Notes: generated by a model not told the origin, from the letters alone. A stretch of 64,000 nt of DNA from UMGS1601 sp900553335 (GCA_937920725.1 CALEUW010000030.1:1-64000); one strand, 5' to 3'; shown: positions 16,313 to 25,450, numbered from the stretch's first letter. Program-made: numbers and translations.

Positions 16313-16341
16313 TTGCAAATTATAGCTTAGTGTGGTAAAAT
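16313..16341 (+). promoter_or_regulatory. Promoter of the gatC-gatA-gatB/aspRS operon
   Basis: TTGCAA (16313-16318), 17-bp spacer, TAAAAT (16336-16341) preceded by TGG, an extended -10; start site about 50 bp before gatC. Confidence 0.65.
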
Positions 16342-16400
16342 GTATATTTAGTATGGGGTTAGTATACCCTCTTAACTAAAATATGAAAGGTGAAAGTATT

Positions 16401-16679
16401 ATGGATCTTGAAATGATAAAATATCTCGCCGAGCTTGGCAAGCTTAAATTCTCTGAAGAAGAGCTGAAAAAGGCAAGCGAAGATATGACGAGCATTATCG
16501 AGCTTATGGATAAGGTAAAGGAAATAGACGTGGCTTACGATCCTTATTTGGATAATAAGAATGTATTTTTAAACGATTTGCGTGAGGATAAAAACGTTAA
16601 AAGTCTTGAAACGGAAAAGCTTCTTAAAAACGCAAAGAATCAGCAAAACTGCTTTGTGGTTCCTAAGGTAGTAGAATAA
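16401..16679 (+). CDS. gatC: Asp/Glu-tRNA amidotransferase subunit C
   Basis: Small subunit of the GatCAB complex that converts Asp-tRNA(Asn) and/or Glu-tRNA(Gln) to the amide forms; GatC wraps around and stabilises GatA/GatB. The 92-residue product shows the usual two-helix N-terminus (KYLAELGKLKFSEEELKKASEDM) and an LRED motif. ATG 16401 is preferred over 16383 because AAAGGTG lies 8 nt upstream. GatA follows 12 bp later. Confidence 0.9.
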   Translation: MDLEMIKYLAELGKLKFSEEELKKASEDMTSIIELMDKVKEIDVAYDPYLDNKNVFLNDLREDKNVKSLETEKLLKNAKNQQNCFVVPKVVE

Positions 16680-16691
16680 GGAGGCGTTTTT

Positions 16692-18143
16692 ATGGAGATG
16701 AAAAATATGACAATAGCAGAGCTTCGTAAGGCGCTTGATACAAAGAAGATTTCTGCAAGAGAAGTAACTGAATATTATTTGGATAGGATCAAAAAGTATG
16801 ATTCTGAGCTTGAGTGCTATATAACTGTAACAGAGGAAAAGGCTCTTTCACAGGCGGACGCTGCACAAAAGCGAATTGACGAGGGAAATTCGAGCGCATT
16901 AACAGGAATACCGATTGCCGTCAAGGATAATATCTGTACAGAAGGAGTATTAACAACCTGTTCTTCTAAAATACTTGAAAACTTCGTTCCGCCATATAAC
17001 GCAACAGTTATGGAGAAGCTTGACAGTGAGAACATAGTAATGCTTGGTAAGGTTTCTTTAGATGAATTTGCAATGGGCGGTTCAACTCAAACCTCTGCCT
17101 TTAAAAAGACGAAGAATCCGTATGACAAGGCTCGTGTTCCGGGAGGATCTTCGGGCGGTTCAGCATCTGCTGTAGGCGCCGATTTATGTGCGGCGGCGCT
17201 CGGTTCTGATACCGGAGGATCAATAAGACAGCCTGCAAGCTTTTGTGGAGTGACAGGACTTAAGCCGACTTATTCAAGGGTTTCACGCTACGGACTCGTT
17301 GCTTTTGCGTCAAGCCTCGATCAGATAGGTCCTGTTGCAAGGGATAGCCGTGATTGTGCAATGATTTTAAATTCAATTTGCGGATTTGATATTCACGACG
17401 GTACAAGCTCAAGAAATGACGTACCTGATTTTACAGCCAAAATAGGTCAGGATATAAAGGGACTTAAAATTGCGATTCCAAAGGAATTTTATGCCGATGG
17501 AATTGATGAGGACGTAAAGGCAAGCGTTTTGGCTGCTGCTGAAAAGTATAAGCAAATGGGAGCAGAGATTGTAGAATGCTCAATGCCGTCGCTTAAGTTT
17601 GCTATCCCGGCATATTATCTCATTTCATCTGCCGAGGCCTGCTCGAACCTTTCGAGATACGACGGAATCAAATACGGACACCGTTCAAAGGTTGGCGCAA
17701 GCTACGAGGAACTTATAAAGAATTCGAGAAGCGAGGGATTCGGAGATGAGGTAAAGAGAAGAATTTTACTTGGAAACTATGCTCTTTCAAGCGGATATTA
17801 CGACGCTTATTACGGAAAAGCAATGGCGCTGAAACAGCTCATCAGAAAAGAGTATAACGACATATTCGATAAGTGCGATGTTGTTCTTACCCCGACTGCA
17901 CCTACAACTGCTTACCGAGCAGATGAAAACGTAAGCGATCCTGTAAAGATGTATCAGGCTGATATATGTACTGTAACGGTAAATATTGCAGGACTTCCTG
18001 CCGTATCGACTCCGTGCGGATATGACGCAGAGGGACTTCCGATAGGAATGTCAATAATCGGAAAGCCGTTTGACGAGCAGACTGTTATTCAGACTGCAAG
18101 CGCTTATGAAACAAGCTTTGAGAGAATTTTGCCAAAGCTATAA
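16692..18143 (+). CDS. gatA: Asp/Glu-tRNA amidotransferase subunit A (amidase)
   Basis: Glutamine amidase of GatCAB, releasing ammonia that is channelled to GatB. The 483-residue protein has the amidase-signature Ser-cisSer-Lys triad: Lys78 in AVKDN, Ser in GGSSGGSAS and Ser in DTGGSIRQP. The C-terminal AGLPAVSTPCG and GLPIGM motifs are typical. AAGGAGGCG precedes the ATG. It is followed after 26 bp by the GatB-AspRS fusion gene. Confidence 0.95.
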   Translation: MEMKNMTIAELRKALDTKKISAREVTEYYLDRIKKYDSELECYITVTEEKALSQADAAQKRIDEGNSSALTGIPIAVKDNICTEGVLTTCSSKILENFVPPYNATVMEKLDSENIVMLGKVSLDEFAMGGSTQTSAFKKTKNPYDKARVPGGSSGGSASAVGADLCAAALGSDTGGSIRQPASFCGVTGLKPTYSRVSRYGLVAFASSLDQIGPVARDSRDCAMILNSICGFDIHDGTSSRNDVPDFTAKIGQDIKGLKIAIPKEFYADGIDEDVKASVLAAAEKYKQMGAEIVECSMPSLKFAIPAYYLISSAEACSNLSRYDGIKYGHRSKVGASYEELIKNSRSEGFGDEVKRRILLGNYALSSGYYDAYYGKAMALKQLIRKEYNDIFDKCDVVLTPTAPTTAYRADENVSDPVKMYQADICTVTVNIAGLPAVSTPCGYDAEGLPIGMSIIGKPFDEQTVIQTASAYETSFERILPKL

Positions 18144-18169
18144 CTTTAGTCGGAAAGGTTTGATACAAT

Positions 18170-21040
18170 ATGAAAAATTCTAAATATATAACCGTCATAG
18201 GACTTGAGATACACGCAGAGCTTTTGACAAACTCAAAGGTTTTCTGTACTTGTAACGCAGAGTTCGGCGGAGATCAAAATACAAGATGCTGTCCTGTATG
18301 TTCGGGAATGCCGGGAACGCTTCCCGTTATCAACCAAACTGCTATTGAATATGCAGTAAAAGCAGGATATGCACTTAATTGTGAAATAAATAAGTTCTCT
18401 GTTTTTGACAGAAAAAATTACTTTTACCCCGACCTTCCTAAGGCATATCAGATATCTCAGCTTTATTATCCGCTTGTCGGAGCAGGCAGTGTTCCGATCG
18501 AGGTGAACGGCAAGAAGAAAAATGTGAGAATAAATCATATCCATGTTGAGGAGGACGCCGGAAAGCTCGTCCATGACGATTACAACGGAGTATCTTTAGC
18601 CGACTACAACCGCTGCGGAATTCCGCTTATAGAGATTGTTACCGAACCTGATATGAACTCCGCAGAAGAAGCTATGGCTTTTGTTGAGCAGGTTTCTTTG
18701 CTTTTGCGTTATGCAGGAGTATGTGACTGTAAGATGGAGCAGGGTTCTTTAAGGTGCGACGTAAATATTTCTATTATGAAGCCTGAGGACAAGGAGTTCG
18801 GTACTCGTGCTGAGATCAAAAACTTAAACTCTATAAAATCAGTAGGAAGAGCAATAGAATATGAGGAGCGAAGACAGGCGCTGCTTTTAGAGGCAGGTAA
18901 AAAGGTTGTTCAGGAAACAAGGAGATATGACGCTAACCGAGATACGACAAAATCAATGCGTACAAAGGAAAACGCTCATGACTACCGTTATTTTCCCGAG
19001 CCTGATATATTGCAGGTAAACCTAACTGACGAACAGCTTGCCGAGATAAAGGCGAAGCTTCCTGAAATGCCTAACGAGCGCTTTAAGAGATATACTGAGC
19101 AATACGGTCTTTCAGCAGTTGACGCACAAATACTTATAAACACAAAGGCTATTTCTGATTTCTTTGATGAAGCCTTAAAGACTTATGACAGCCCTAAGTC
19201 GGTTTCAGCATTTATTTTGACTGAGTTTATGCGTCGTGTAAATTTGGGCGAAATAGATATTGACGACATAAGATTTACACCGAGCGAGCTGGCAGAGCTT
19301 GTCAGACTGGCGGATTCAGAAAAGATTTCCAAAAACGATGCTAAGTCAGTATTTAGAACAATGGCTGAGCATGGCGGAGATCCTGAAAGCATCGCTAAGA
19401 ATGCCGGCTACATTATTACAGTGGATCTTGATAAGGTGAACGCTGAAATTGATGCTATTTTATCTGCAAACAAGTCGCAGGCTATGCAGTATGCAAGCGG
19501 AGAGAAGAAAGTTTTCGGCTTCCTTATGGGTAGGTGCACAAAGGCTCTTAAAGGAGCGGCTACGCCTAAGGTAATAAAAGAGCATCTTGAAAATAAGCTC
19601 GCTTCCTTCAAGCCGGAACAGGAAGAAACTTCTAAGGAGTCAAATAATGACGCTGAGAAGAATACAGACGCTTTAACAAGCTATAAAAACGAAGCTTCAT
19701 ATAAGCCCTGTGAGCACGATGAGTTTTTCTCGCTTGTCGGCGGAAAAAATGTGCTTCGGGAGTTTGAGCTTTCGGACGCAACGGAGCATATCGGAGAAAA
19801 TATCACCTTAAATGCCTGCGTTCATAAAATAAGAAACATGGGTAAGGTTTCGTTTATATACCTCAGAACGGGAGAATATGTTGTTCAGGCGGTGTATTCA
19901 GATGAATGCAAGGATTCAATAGAGGGACTTCGTGAGGGACATTTCGTATCTGTTTTCGGAAAGGTAAACGAAAATCCGAAAGATCCTATCGGTGTTGAAA
20001 TCGTTTTAAGCAGCATAAGCCTTATTTCAGCTCCAAAAGAGGAATATCCTCTGAAAATATCTCAGAAAAAGCTCGATTGTTCCATTGAAGTAAATCTCGA
20101 TAACAGAAGCGTATCCTTGAGAAATCCATATGAGAGAGCTATATTTAAGCTTCAGGAGGGACTTGTTCACGGAATGCACGAGTTTATGCGTGCAAACGGA
20201 TTTACCGAGATTCACACTCCTAAAATTGTTGCACAAGGAGCAGAGGGTGGAGCTAACATATTTAAGATAGACTATTTCCAAAAGCCTGCATTTTTAAATC
20301 AGTCACCGCAGTTTTATAAGCAGACCGCAGTAGCATTTTTTGACAGGGTATATGAGATAGCTCCGGTATACCGTGCGGAAAAGCATGCTACAAGCCGTCA
20401 TATAAACGAGTATATCGGACTGGATTTTGAGATGGGATATATCGACAGCATGTATGATGTAATGAACATGGAAATTGCAATGCTTCGTCATATCATGGAG
20501 TATCTTAAGAAAAATTATGAGTATGAGCTTAAGCTTTTGGACGCTGATGTTCCTGATATAAAAGATGTTCCTACAATTAAGTTTAAGGATGCGCTTACGC
20601 TTCTAAGAGGCAAGAGCGTTAATACAAAGTTTGATCTTGATCCTGAGGATGAAGTGAAGCTCGGTGAGTATGCTAAGGAAAAATTCGATTCCGACTTTAT
20701 CTTTATAACTCATTTTCCAAGCTCCAAGCCTCCGTTTTATGCAATGGACAGCAGGGAGGATTCAAGGGATGCTTATAAGTTTGACCTTTTGTTTAGAGGG
20801 CTTGAGATAACATCGGGCGGACAAAGAATTCACGATTATGACGAACAGGTTGCAAAGATGAAACGACAGGGACTTGATCCGGCTGATTTTGAAAGCTACC
20901 TTGAAGCGCATAAGTACGGACTTCCGCCTCACGGAGGACTCGGTATCGGACTTGAACGTCTGTTGATGAAGCTTTTAAGGCTTTCAAATATACGTTCAAC
21001 TTCTATGTTCCCAAGAGATTTGAACAGACTTTTGCCGTAA
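18170..21040 (+). CDS. gatB-aspS: GatB fused to archaeal-type (non-discriminating) aspartyl-tRNA synthetase
   Basis: One 956-residue frame encodes two proteins that are normally separate. Residues 1-480 are complete GatB: GLEIHAEL start, CPVCSGMPG, DLPKAYQISQ, the kinase-like core and the YqeY-like tail ending HLENKLASF. Residues 481 to about 513 form a polar E/S/N/K-rich linker. Residues about 515-956 are an AspRS with an OB-fold anticodon domain (about 530-640) and class II core: motif 2 Arg735 in APVYRAEKH, motif 3 Arg930 in GLGIGLER. The short form without the bacterial GAD insertion marks it as archaeal type. CVH (Cys550, His552) where discriminating enzymes have GWVH, and NPKDP near 595-600, fit a non-discriminating enzyme charging tRNA(Asn) with Asp. 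An AAGGAG-ATG in the linker (19634-19649) is out of frame and stops after nine codons, so no separate AspRS start is evident. The result would be a covalent transamidosome. Confidence 0.93.
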   Translation: MKNSKYITVIGLEIHAELLTNSKVFCTCNAEFGGDQNTRCCPVCSGMPGTLPVINQTAIEYAVKAGYALNCEINKFSVFDRKNYFYPDLPKAYQISQLYYPLVGAGSVPIEVNGKKKNVRINHIHVEEDAGKLVHDDYNGVSLADYNRCGIPLIEIVTEPDMNSAEEAMAFVEQVSLLLRYAGVCDCKMEQGSLRCDVNISIMKPEDKEFGTRAEIKNLNSIKSVGRAIEYEERRQALLLEAGKKVVQETRRYDANRDTTKSMRTKENAHDYRYFPEPDILQVNLTDEQLAEIKAKLPEMPNERFKRYTEQYGLSAVDAQILINTKAISDFFDEALKTYDSPKSVSAFILTEFMRRVNLGEIDIDDIRFTPSELAELVRLADSEKISKNDAKSVFRTMAEHGGDPESIAKNAGYIITVDLDKVNAEIDAILSANKSQAMQYASGEKKVFGFLMGRCTKALKGAATPKVIKEHLENKLASFKPEQEETSKESNNDAEKNTDALTSYKNEASYKPCEHDEFFSLVGGKNVLREFELSDATEHIGENITLNACVHKIRNMGKVSFIYLRTGEYVVQAVYSDECKDSIEGLREGHFVSVFGKVNENPKDPIGVEIVLSSISLISAPKEEYPLKISQKKLDCSIEVNLDNRSVSLRNPYERAIFKLQEGLVHGMHEFMRANGFTEIHTPKIVAQGAEGGANIFKIDYFQKPAFLNQSPQFYKQTAVAFFDRVYEIAPVYRAEKHATSRHINEYIGLDFEMGYIDSMYDVMNMEIAMLRHIMEYLKKNYEYELKLLDADVPDIKDVPTIKFKDALTLLRGKSVNTKFDLDPEDEVKLGEYAKEKFDSDFIFITHFPSSKPPFYAMDSREDSRDAYKFDLLFRGLEITSGGQRIHDYDEQVAKMKRQGLDPADFESYLEAHKYGLPPHGGLGIGLERLLMKLLRLSNIRSTSMFPRDLNRLLP

Positions 21041-21065
21041 TTTCAAATTTTCGCATAAGTATGTT

Positions 21066-21109
21066 AATTTAAGTTTGTGCGTCATAGGAGGCACAAACTT
21101 AAATTTATT
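21066..21109 (+). terminator. Terminator-like inverted repeat after gatB-aspS
   Basis: AATTTAAGTTTGTGC (21066-21080) pairs perfectly with GCACAAACTTAAATT (21091-21105); the following T content is modest, so termination efficiency is uncertain. Confidence 0.65.
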
Positions 21110-21170
21110 AAGTATGTTTAAATTAGAAATCGTAAAACAGCTCTTTGTATAAGGAAAGGAAAAGAAAGTT

Positions 21171-22349
21171 ATGATTAAAAAGGTATTTTTAGCTTGTCTT
21201 TCGGTTATGTTATTTGCATTGTCACTTACCGCATGTTCAAGTAATAAGGAATCCTCAAAGGACAGTACAGAGGAGAAGGAAGCTATTCTTACAATAGACG
21301 GTAAAAAGATTGATGATGACGAGTTTAGATATGTTTATTTTTATATGTTAAACTACTATGGTTCTCAGTTCGGATTATCAGACGATCAGCTCGATGACAT
21401 TGACAAATCGGAAAAGGAAGAAAGATTTTCAAAATTAAAGGATGAGATTATAAATCTTTTCAAAAATAATTATGTTTATTTTAAGTATGCCGATGAAAAC
21501 GATATTTCACTTACTGAAAAAGATAAAGAGAATTGTGAGAAACAGTTTGAAGAGTATAAAACTGAGCAGGGGGATAATTGGGATAGCTTTCTTGAACAGA
21601 ATAATTTTACTGAAGGATACTATAAAAAGCTTTTAGAGCAGAGTGCGCTTGTATCTAAAGTTCAGGAGGCTTTAAATGCTGAATTTTCCGTTACAGATGA
21701 TGAGTTTTTAACTATTGCACAAAACGAGCTTTATCAGGTAAAGCATGTTCTTATTCCTTTTGGCTATGAAATGATTCCTGATGCGCAAACGCTTGAAGGT
21801 CTTGGAATCACAGAGGATTATGCATCACTTGAAAACACAGAGAAAATTAACGTGATTATGAGCTTATATTCTGCACTTTCAGAAGATGAGCAGAAAGCAG
21901 AAAAAGAGAAAGCAAAAGAATATGCTCAAAGCATTCTGGATAAGGCAAATTCAGGCGAGGATTTCGACGCTTTGATTTCAAAGTACGGTTTTGATGCAGG
22001 AATGAATACTTTTGATAAGGGATACATTTTGGGAGATTTTTATACAAGCTATGATAAAGGCTTCCTAGATGCATCTGTATCGCTTGATGTTGATCAGATA
22101 AGCGAGCTTGTTGAATCGGTTTATGGTTATCATATAATTAAGCGTGTAAAGATCGATACGGATTATATAAAGAATAATATTAAGACAGATGAGGATTTGT
22201 CCGATGAATCTGCATCGTATACTCAGTCTACCTTTAAGACAGAGTATGAAACGGCTAAGCAGAATCAAAAACTTGACCAAATGATGGAAAACTTAGAGGT
22301 TATAGAGTCTGATGAGTTTAAAAATTTACAATACGGTGATTTGACTTAA
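21171..22349 (+). CDS. PrsA/SurA-like foldase lipoprotein (parvulin-type peptidyl-prolyl isomerase)
   Basis: Predicted lipoprotein (lipobox LTAC, Cys22) of 392 residues with a SurA-like helical N-terminal region and a parvulin-type domain (about 195-325: QVKHVLIPF, AQSILDKANSGEDFDALISKYG, SVYGYHIIKRV). It should assist folding of secreted proteins at the outer face of the membrane. The parvulin core contains an insertion of about 50 residues after KHVLIPF (EMIPDAQTLEGLG to EDEQKAEKEK), so catalytic activity is not assured. Monocistronic; shares a bidirectional terminator with the convergent DD-carboxypeptidase gene. Confidence 0.82.
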   Translation: MIKKVFLACLSVMLFALSLTACSSNKESSKDSTEEKEAILTIDGKKIDDDEFRYVYFYMLNYYGSQFGLSDDQLDDIDKSEKEERFSKLKDEIINLFKNNYVYFKYADENDISLTEKDKENCEKQFEEYKTEQGDNWDSFLEQNNFTEGYYKKLLEQSALVSKVQEALNAEFSVTDDEFLTIAQNELYQVKHVLIPFGYEMIPDAQTLEGLGITEDYASLENTEKINVIMSLYSALSEDEQKAEKEKAKEYAQSILDKANSGEDFDALISKYGFDAGMNTFDKGYILGDFYTSYDKGFLDASVSLDVDQISELVESVYGYHIIKRVKIDTDYIKNNIKTDEDLSDESASYTQSTFKTEYETAKQNQKLDQMMENLEVIESDEFKNLQYGDLT

Positions 22350-22363
22350 ATGTTAATAACTTA

Positions 22364-22398
22364 AAGCCCCGAGCACTTAGGTGTTCGGGGCTTATTCT
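22364..22398. terminator. Bidirectional terminator between prsA-like and dacF-like genes
   Basis: AAGCCCCGA-G-CAC (22364-22376) pairs with GTG-T-TCGGGGCTT (22381-22393), located between convergent genes. Confidence 0.8.
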
Positions 22399-22412
22399 AT
22401 CCGGAAAATATT

Positions 22413-23789
22413 TTATTCTTCGTTCTCATCGAAGTCTTCTATCGCTCTGTATCTTTCTTTTATAGCTGAAACTTTTCTTTTGCTTCGGGTATGAACATAT
22501 ATAAAGAATATCACAGTATAAATCAAAATAATAACGGCGATAATAATAACGGCAATTTTAAATTGAGTAGATGAGAAAAAGTTTGCCGCAACAGTAGCCT
22601 TTGACTTTATGATAGCTTTGCTTACATCATCTGTAGCTACAAGGTTTCTCTTAACAATAAGCTGTCCGTCATAGTAAAATTCAACTGTTCCCAAAGTGTC
22701 TCCGGCATAAATCGGAGCAACAATATTGTCTTTAATAGTTATCTTTTTGTCAAGCTTATCTATTGGTATGTCGTTTCTCCAGATTGCCGAGATTTCCTCT
22801 TCCGGCTTCAGGTTTACATAACCGTCACCGTCTGCATACTCAACCTTCGTGTCGGTTACTTCTTCATTCCCTTTTATAAAAGTTTGATAAGAAAGGTTGT
22901 CATATGCCCACATATATAAAGCCTTATGGTCGGCACAGTTATAATACGCTTCATATCCGTCATTGTCATAACCCGGAGCACCCATAGTTATACAAAGGTA
23001 CTGGTATCCGTTTTTCTCAGCTACGCTTGCAAGACATCTTCCGGCAGAGTCGAGATAACCGGTTTTTATTCCGTCAACATATCCGTAGTAATAATCACTG
23101 CTAGAATCTAAAAGCTTGTTTGTTGATTCGATATACGTTCCGTTTCCCATGGTGTAGTTTTGTTTAGAGGTTATCTCTGTGAAAATCGGAAAGTTGTTAA
23201 TAGCATATCTGCAAAGCTTTGCGAGATCGGTGCAGGTAGTTATGTTTGATTCCTGACCGTCCAAGTCAAGACCGTGAGCGTTATAAAAAGTAGTGCTTGT
23301 CATATTAAGCTCTTTTGCCTTGTTATTCATCATGACAACAAATTCGTCAATACTGCCCCCGATGTTAATAGCAAGTATATTTGCCGCTTCACAGGCAGAC
23401 GGTATCATCAAAGCACAAAGCAGATCATAATAGGAAAGCTTTTCTCCTGATTTTATGTCTGCGTTTGAGTATCCCGTATCGTAAAGCTCGGCAAACGCTT
23501 CTTCTCCTGCGGAAATTTTGGTTGTCTTTAGTTCTTCAATGTTTTCCTTGAAATTATCCAAAACAATAACGCAGGTCATTATTTTTGTTAGAGAAGCGGG
23601 AACTCTTTTTTCATCCGCCTTTTTGCTGAAAACAACTTCTCCTGTTTCAATATTTTCAAGATAAGCCGCCTCACTGTAAAGAGTAACACCCTTAGGTTCA
23701 AAATTATATGCGCCGGCGCTTAATGAAAAAAGCGGTGAGGCGATCACGGCAATAAAAACGAATAGTGTTATAAAGCTTAGTTTTTTCAT
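22413..23789 (-). CDS. dacF: D-alanyl-D-alanine carboxypeptidase (PBP5/DacF type)
   Basis: Trims the terminal D-Ala of peptidoglycan stem peptides outside the membrane. The 458-residue protein has a signal peptide (1-27), the Ser-x-x-Lys motif S66LTK69, the KTG triad at 242-244, a PBP5-like C-terminal beta domain, and a C-terminal transmembrane helix (about 405-430) with a basic tail. The second motif reads SAC (131-133) instead of SxN; the Asn is often but not always conserved in clostridial members. Start supported by AAGGTG upstream. Confidence 0.9.
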   Translation of the reverse strand: MKKLSFITLFVFIAVIASPLFSLSAGAYNFEPKGVTLYSEAAYLENIETGEVVFSKKADEKRVPASLTKIMTCVIVLDNFKENIEELKTTKISAGEEAFAELYDTGYSNADIKSGEKLSYYDLLCALMIPSACEAANILAINIGGSIDEFVVMMNNKAKELNMTSTTFYNAHGLDLDGQESNITTCTDLAKLCRYAINNFPIFTEITSKQNYTMGNGTYIESTNKLLDSSSDYYYGYVDGIKTGYLDSAGRCLASVAEKNGYQYLCITMGAPGYDNDGYEAYYNCADHKALYMWAYDNLSYQTFIKGNEEVTDTKVEYADGDGYVNLKPEEEISAIWRNDIPIDKLDKKITIKDNIVAPIYAGDTLGTVEFYYDGQLIVKRNLVATDDVSKAIIKSKATVAANFFSSTQFKIAVIIIAVIILIYTVIFFIYVHTRSKRKVSAIKERYRAIEDFDENEE

Positions 23790-23839
23790 GATTTCACCTT
23801 AAATGATTAAATTTTTTTATTAATGGTTAGTCGAAACTC

Positions 23840-23875
23840 TAATTACGCATTACGCATTAAGAATTACGAATTATT
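23840..23875. repeat. Short TACGCATTA-type tandem repeat
   Basis: Overlapping AATTACGCAT / TACGCATTA / GAATTACGAATTA units, a simple iterated element downstream of the nuclease-like gene; its 3' end overlaps that gene's stop region. Confidence 0.5.
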
Positions 23876-24594
23876 TTATAGACTATGTTATTTCCTCTTT
23901 TGCCGGTTTTCTCTACTATTTTTAGGTAGCTGAGAATATTAAGACAAATTCTGGCGCAGGATATATTAATTCCAGCAGATTTTGCAAAATCGCTTGAGCA
24001 AAATTCACCGCAGAGTTCGTCAGTCAGAAAAACTCTGTAATCATCGGGACAAGATAAAACCAGCTCTTCTTCAATATCAAGGGGGATCTTATCACCTTTT
24101 AAATATTTCGTTTTGCCCCGCCTTGTTACTTTTTGATATCTGTGGTCTTCAGCCTTTATTACAGGGATAATGACACGCATATTCGGATTATCGAGGGTGT
24201 ATTTTATGCTGTATAGCTCAAAAAGCGCATCGTAAACAGTTCCTCTTTGCGGCGATTTACGTTTCCTGATAATGTTGCCTTTTTCATCCGTCCAAACTAT
24301 TACTGTTTCGCAGGCAATAGGATGAACGACTGTAACAGGCGAGTATTCCAAAAATATATCAAGTTTTTTTTGAAGCTTAAAAAGCTGATGCGTCTGGATC
24401 TCAATGATTCCGTTTTCTCCGACTATATCAGCGTAAAAGCTGCCGATTTTGATTTCCTGATTCATACCGTTCGGTTCATAGTATTCCTTTAAAACGGCAT
24501 GAATGCTTTTTTCGCCCAAGGTTCCTATTGTATTTCGCTTGCTTTCTTTTTCGGCTATGTGAGCACAGGCCTCTAAAAATCGCTCTCTATCCAT
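23857..24594 (-). CDS. Uncharacterised protein with PD-(D/E)XK-like core and C-terminal winged helix
   Basis: I cannot assign a named family with certainty. Residues 22-70 read GTLGEKSIH (Glu28), YADIV (Asp56) and IIEIQT (Glu65-x-Gln67), the spacing of a PD-(D/E)XK nuclease fold with Gln in place of Lys. The C-terminal 60 residues (SSDFAKSAGINISCARICLNILSYLKIVEKTGKRGN) look like a winged helix. Starts at 24594, 24618 or 24630 are possible, none with a strong ribosome binding site; 24594 gives an 8-bp overlap with the upstream PHP gene, suggesting translational coupling. Nucleic-acid binding or cleavage is inference. Confidence 0.6.
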   Translation of the reverse strand: MDRERFLEACAHIAEKESKRNTIGTLGEKSIHAVLKEYYEPNGMNQEIKIGSFYADIVGENGIIEIQTHQLFKLQKKLDIFLEYSPVTVVHPIACETVIVWTDEKGNIIRKRKSPQRGTVYDALFELYSIKYTLDNPNMRVIIPVIKAEDHRYQKVTRRGKTKYLKGDKIPLDIEEELVLSCPDDYRVFLTDELCGEFCSSDFAKSAGINISCARICLNILSYLKIVEKTGKRGNNIVYKIIRNS

Positions 24595-25450
24595 ATTTTC
24601 TGATTTCGTATTCAGCATTCGATTTTTCATTTATCAAAAGCGGAGCTTTATACGGTTTGTGAGTTTTGATATAACGGCTTATTAAAAACTTTCTTATACA
24701 CCTTACAGGTGTTGCGAGCACAGTTAGCATAATATTATAAAAATGAAACAAAAATCCGAGAGGAAAGGCATTTGTTAAAACAGGATGTTTTTTCTTGCAT
24801 CTCTGACTTCCGCCGATCCTTACGATTTTTCTGTTAATAATAGCTTCAATAAGCTCGTTTGTTGTTGTAACCTTAGTGTTGATTAGAGAATATCCCTCGC
24901 CGATTGTATCGGTTTTGTGTGAATCGCTTCCGCCGGTGCAGGGGAATCTCCATTTCTTTGCAAGCTCCAAAGCGTTGCCGTTATTGGAAATATATTCAGA
25001 GCTGTTAAATGCTTCTATAAAATCGCACTGTGAAAGATACTTTTTATATTTTGATTCTTTGCCTCTCATAAGAGAAAGAAACTTTGCGCCGTATGGATGA
25101 GCTGGTCCTATTATGCCGCCGAAAAAGTGCGTGATTTTAATAAGGCATTTAAGCCGCAGACCTCGTGATTCTAAAAGCTTGAGTCTGATATGCTCAGGAA
25201 GAATTACTAAAAAATGTCCGTGATCTATCGTATCATATTCGATTCCACGAAGTACATAAAAATCTTTGATCTGTTTTTCAGGGGATTGAAGATATTTGTA
25301 ATATGCACGGTAGCTGTTATGATCTGTTACGAGCATACCGTCAAAGCCCTTTTGCTTTAAAATGGCAGCATATTCAAATATCGAAACCTTTCCGTCAGGA
25401 GATCCTTCTTTTGTGTGACAATGAAGATCGAATTTTTGAGGTTTTGACAT
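24587..25450 (-). CDS. PHP-domain phosphoesterase
   Basis: A 287-residue protein opening with the PHP metal-binding motif H10-C-H12 and D43-H44 (TDHNS), with further ligands in GPAHPYGA and TGGSDSHKTDTIG. PHP domains hydrolyse phosphoesters, for example histidinol phosphate, 3'-phosphoadenosine-type nucleotides or oligonucleotides; the substrate is unknown here. The C-terminal region contains a hydrophobic stretch (FPLGFLFHFYNIMLTVLATP) that may associate with the membrane. GGAAAGGA precedes the ATG. It is the first gene of a two-gene unit with the nuclease-like gene. Confidence 0.8.
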   Translation of the reverse strand: MSKPQKFDLHCHTKEGSPDGKVSIFEYAAILKQKGFDGMLVTDHNSYRAYYKYLQSPEKQIKDFYVLRGIEYDTIDHGHFLVILPEHIRLKLLESRGLRLKCLIKITHFFGGIIGPAHPYGAKFLSLMRGKESKYKKYLSQCDFIEAFNSSEYISNNGNALELAKKWRFPCTGGSDSHKTDTIGEGYSLINTKVTTTNELIEAIINRKIVRIGGSQRCKKKHPVLTNAFPLGFLFHFYNIMLTVLATPVRCIRKFLISRYIKTHKPYKAPLLINEKSNAEYEIRKYG

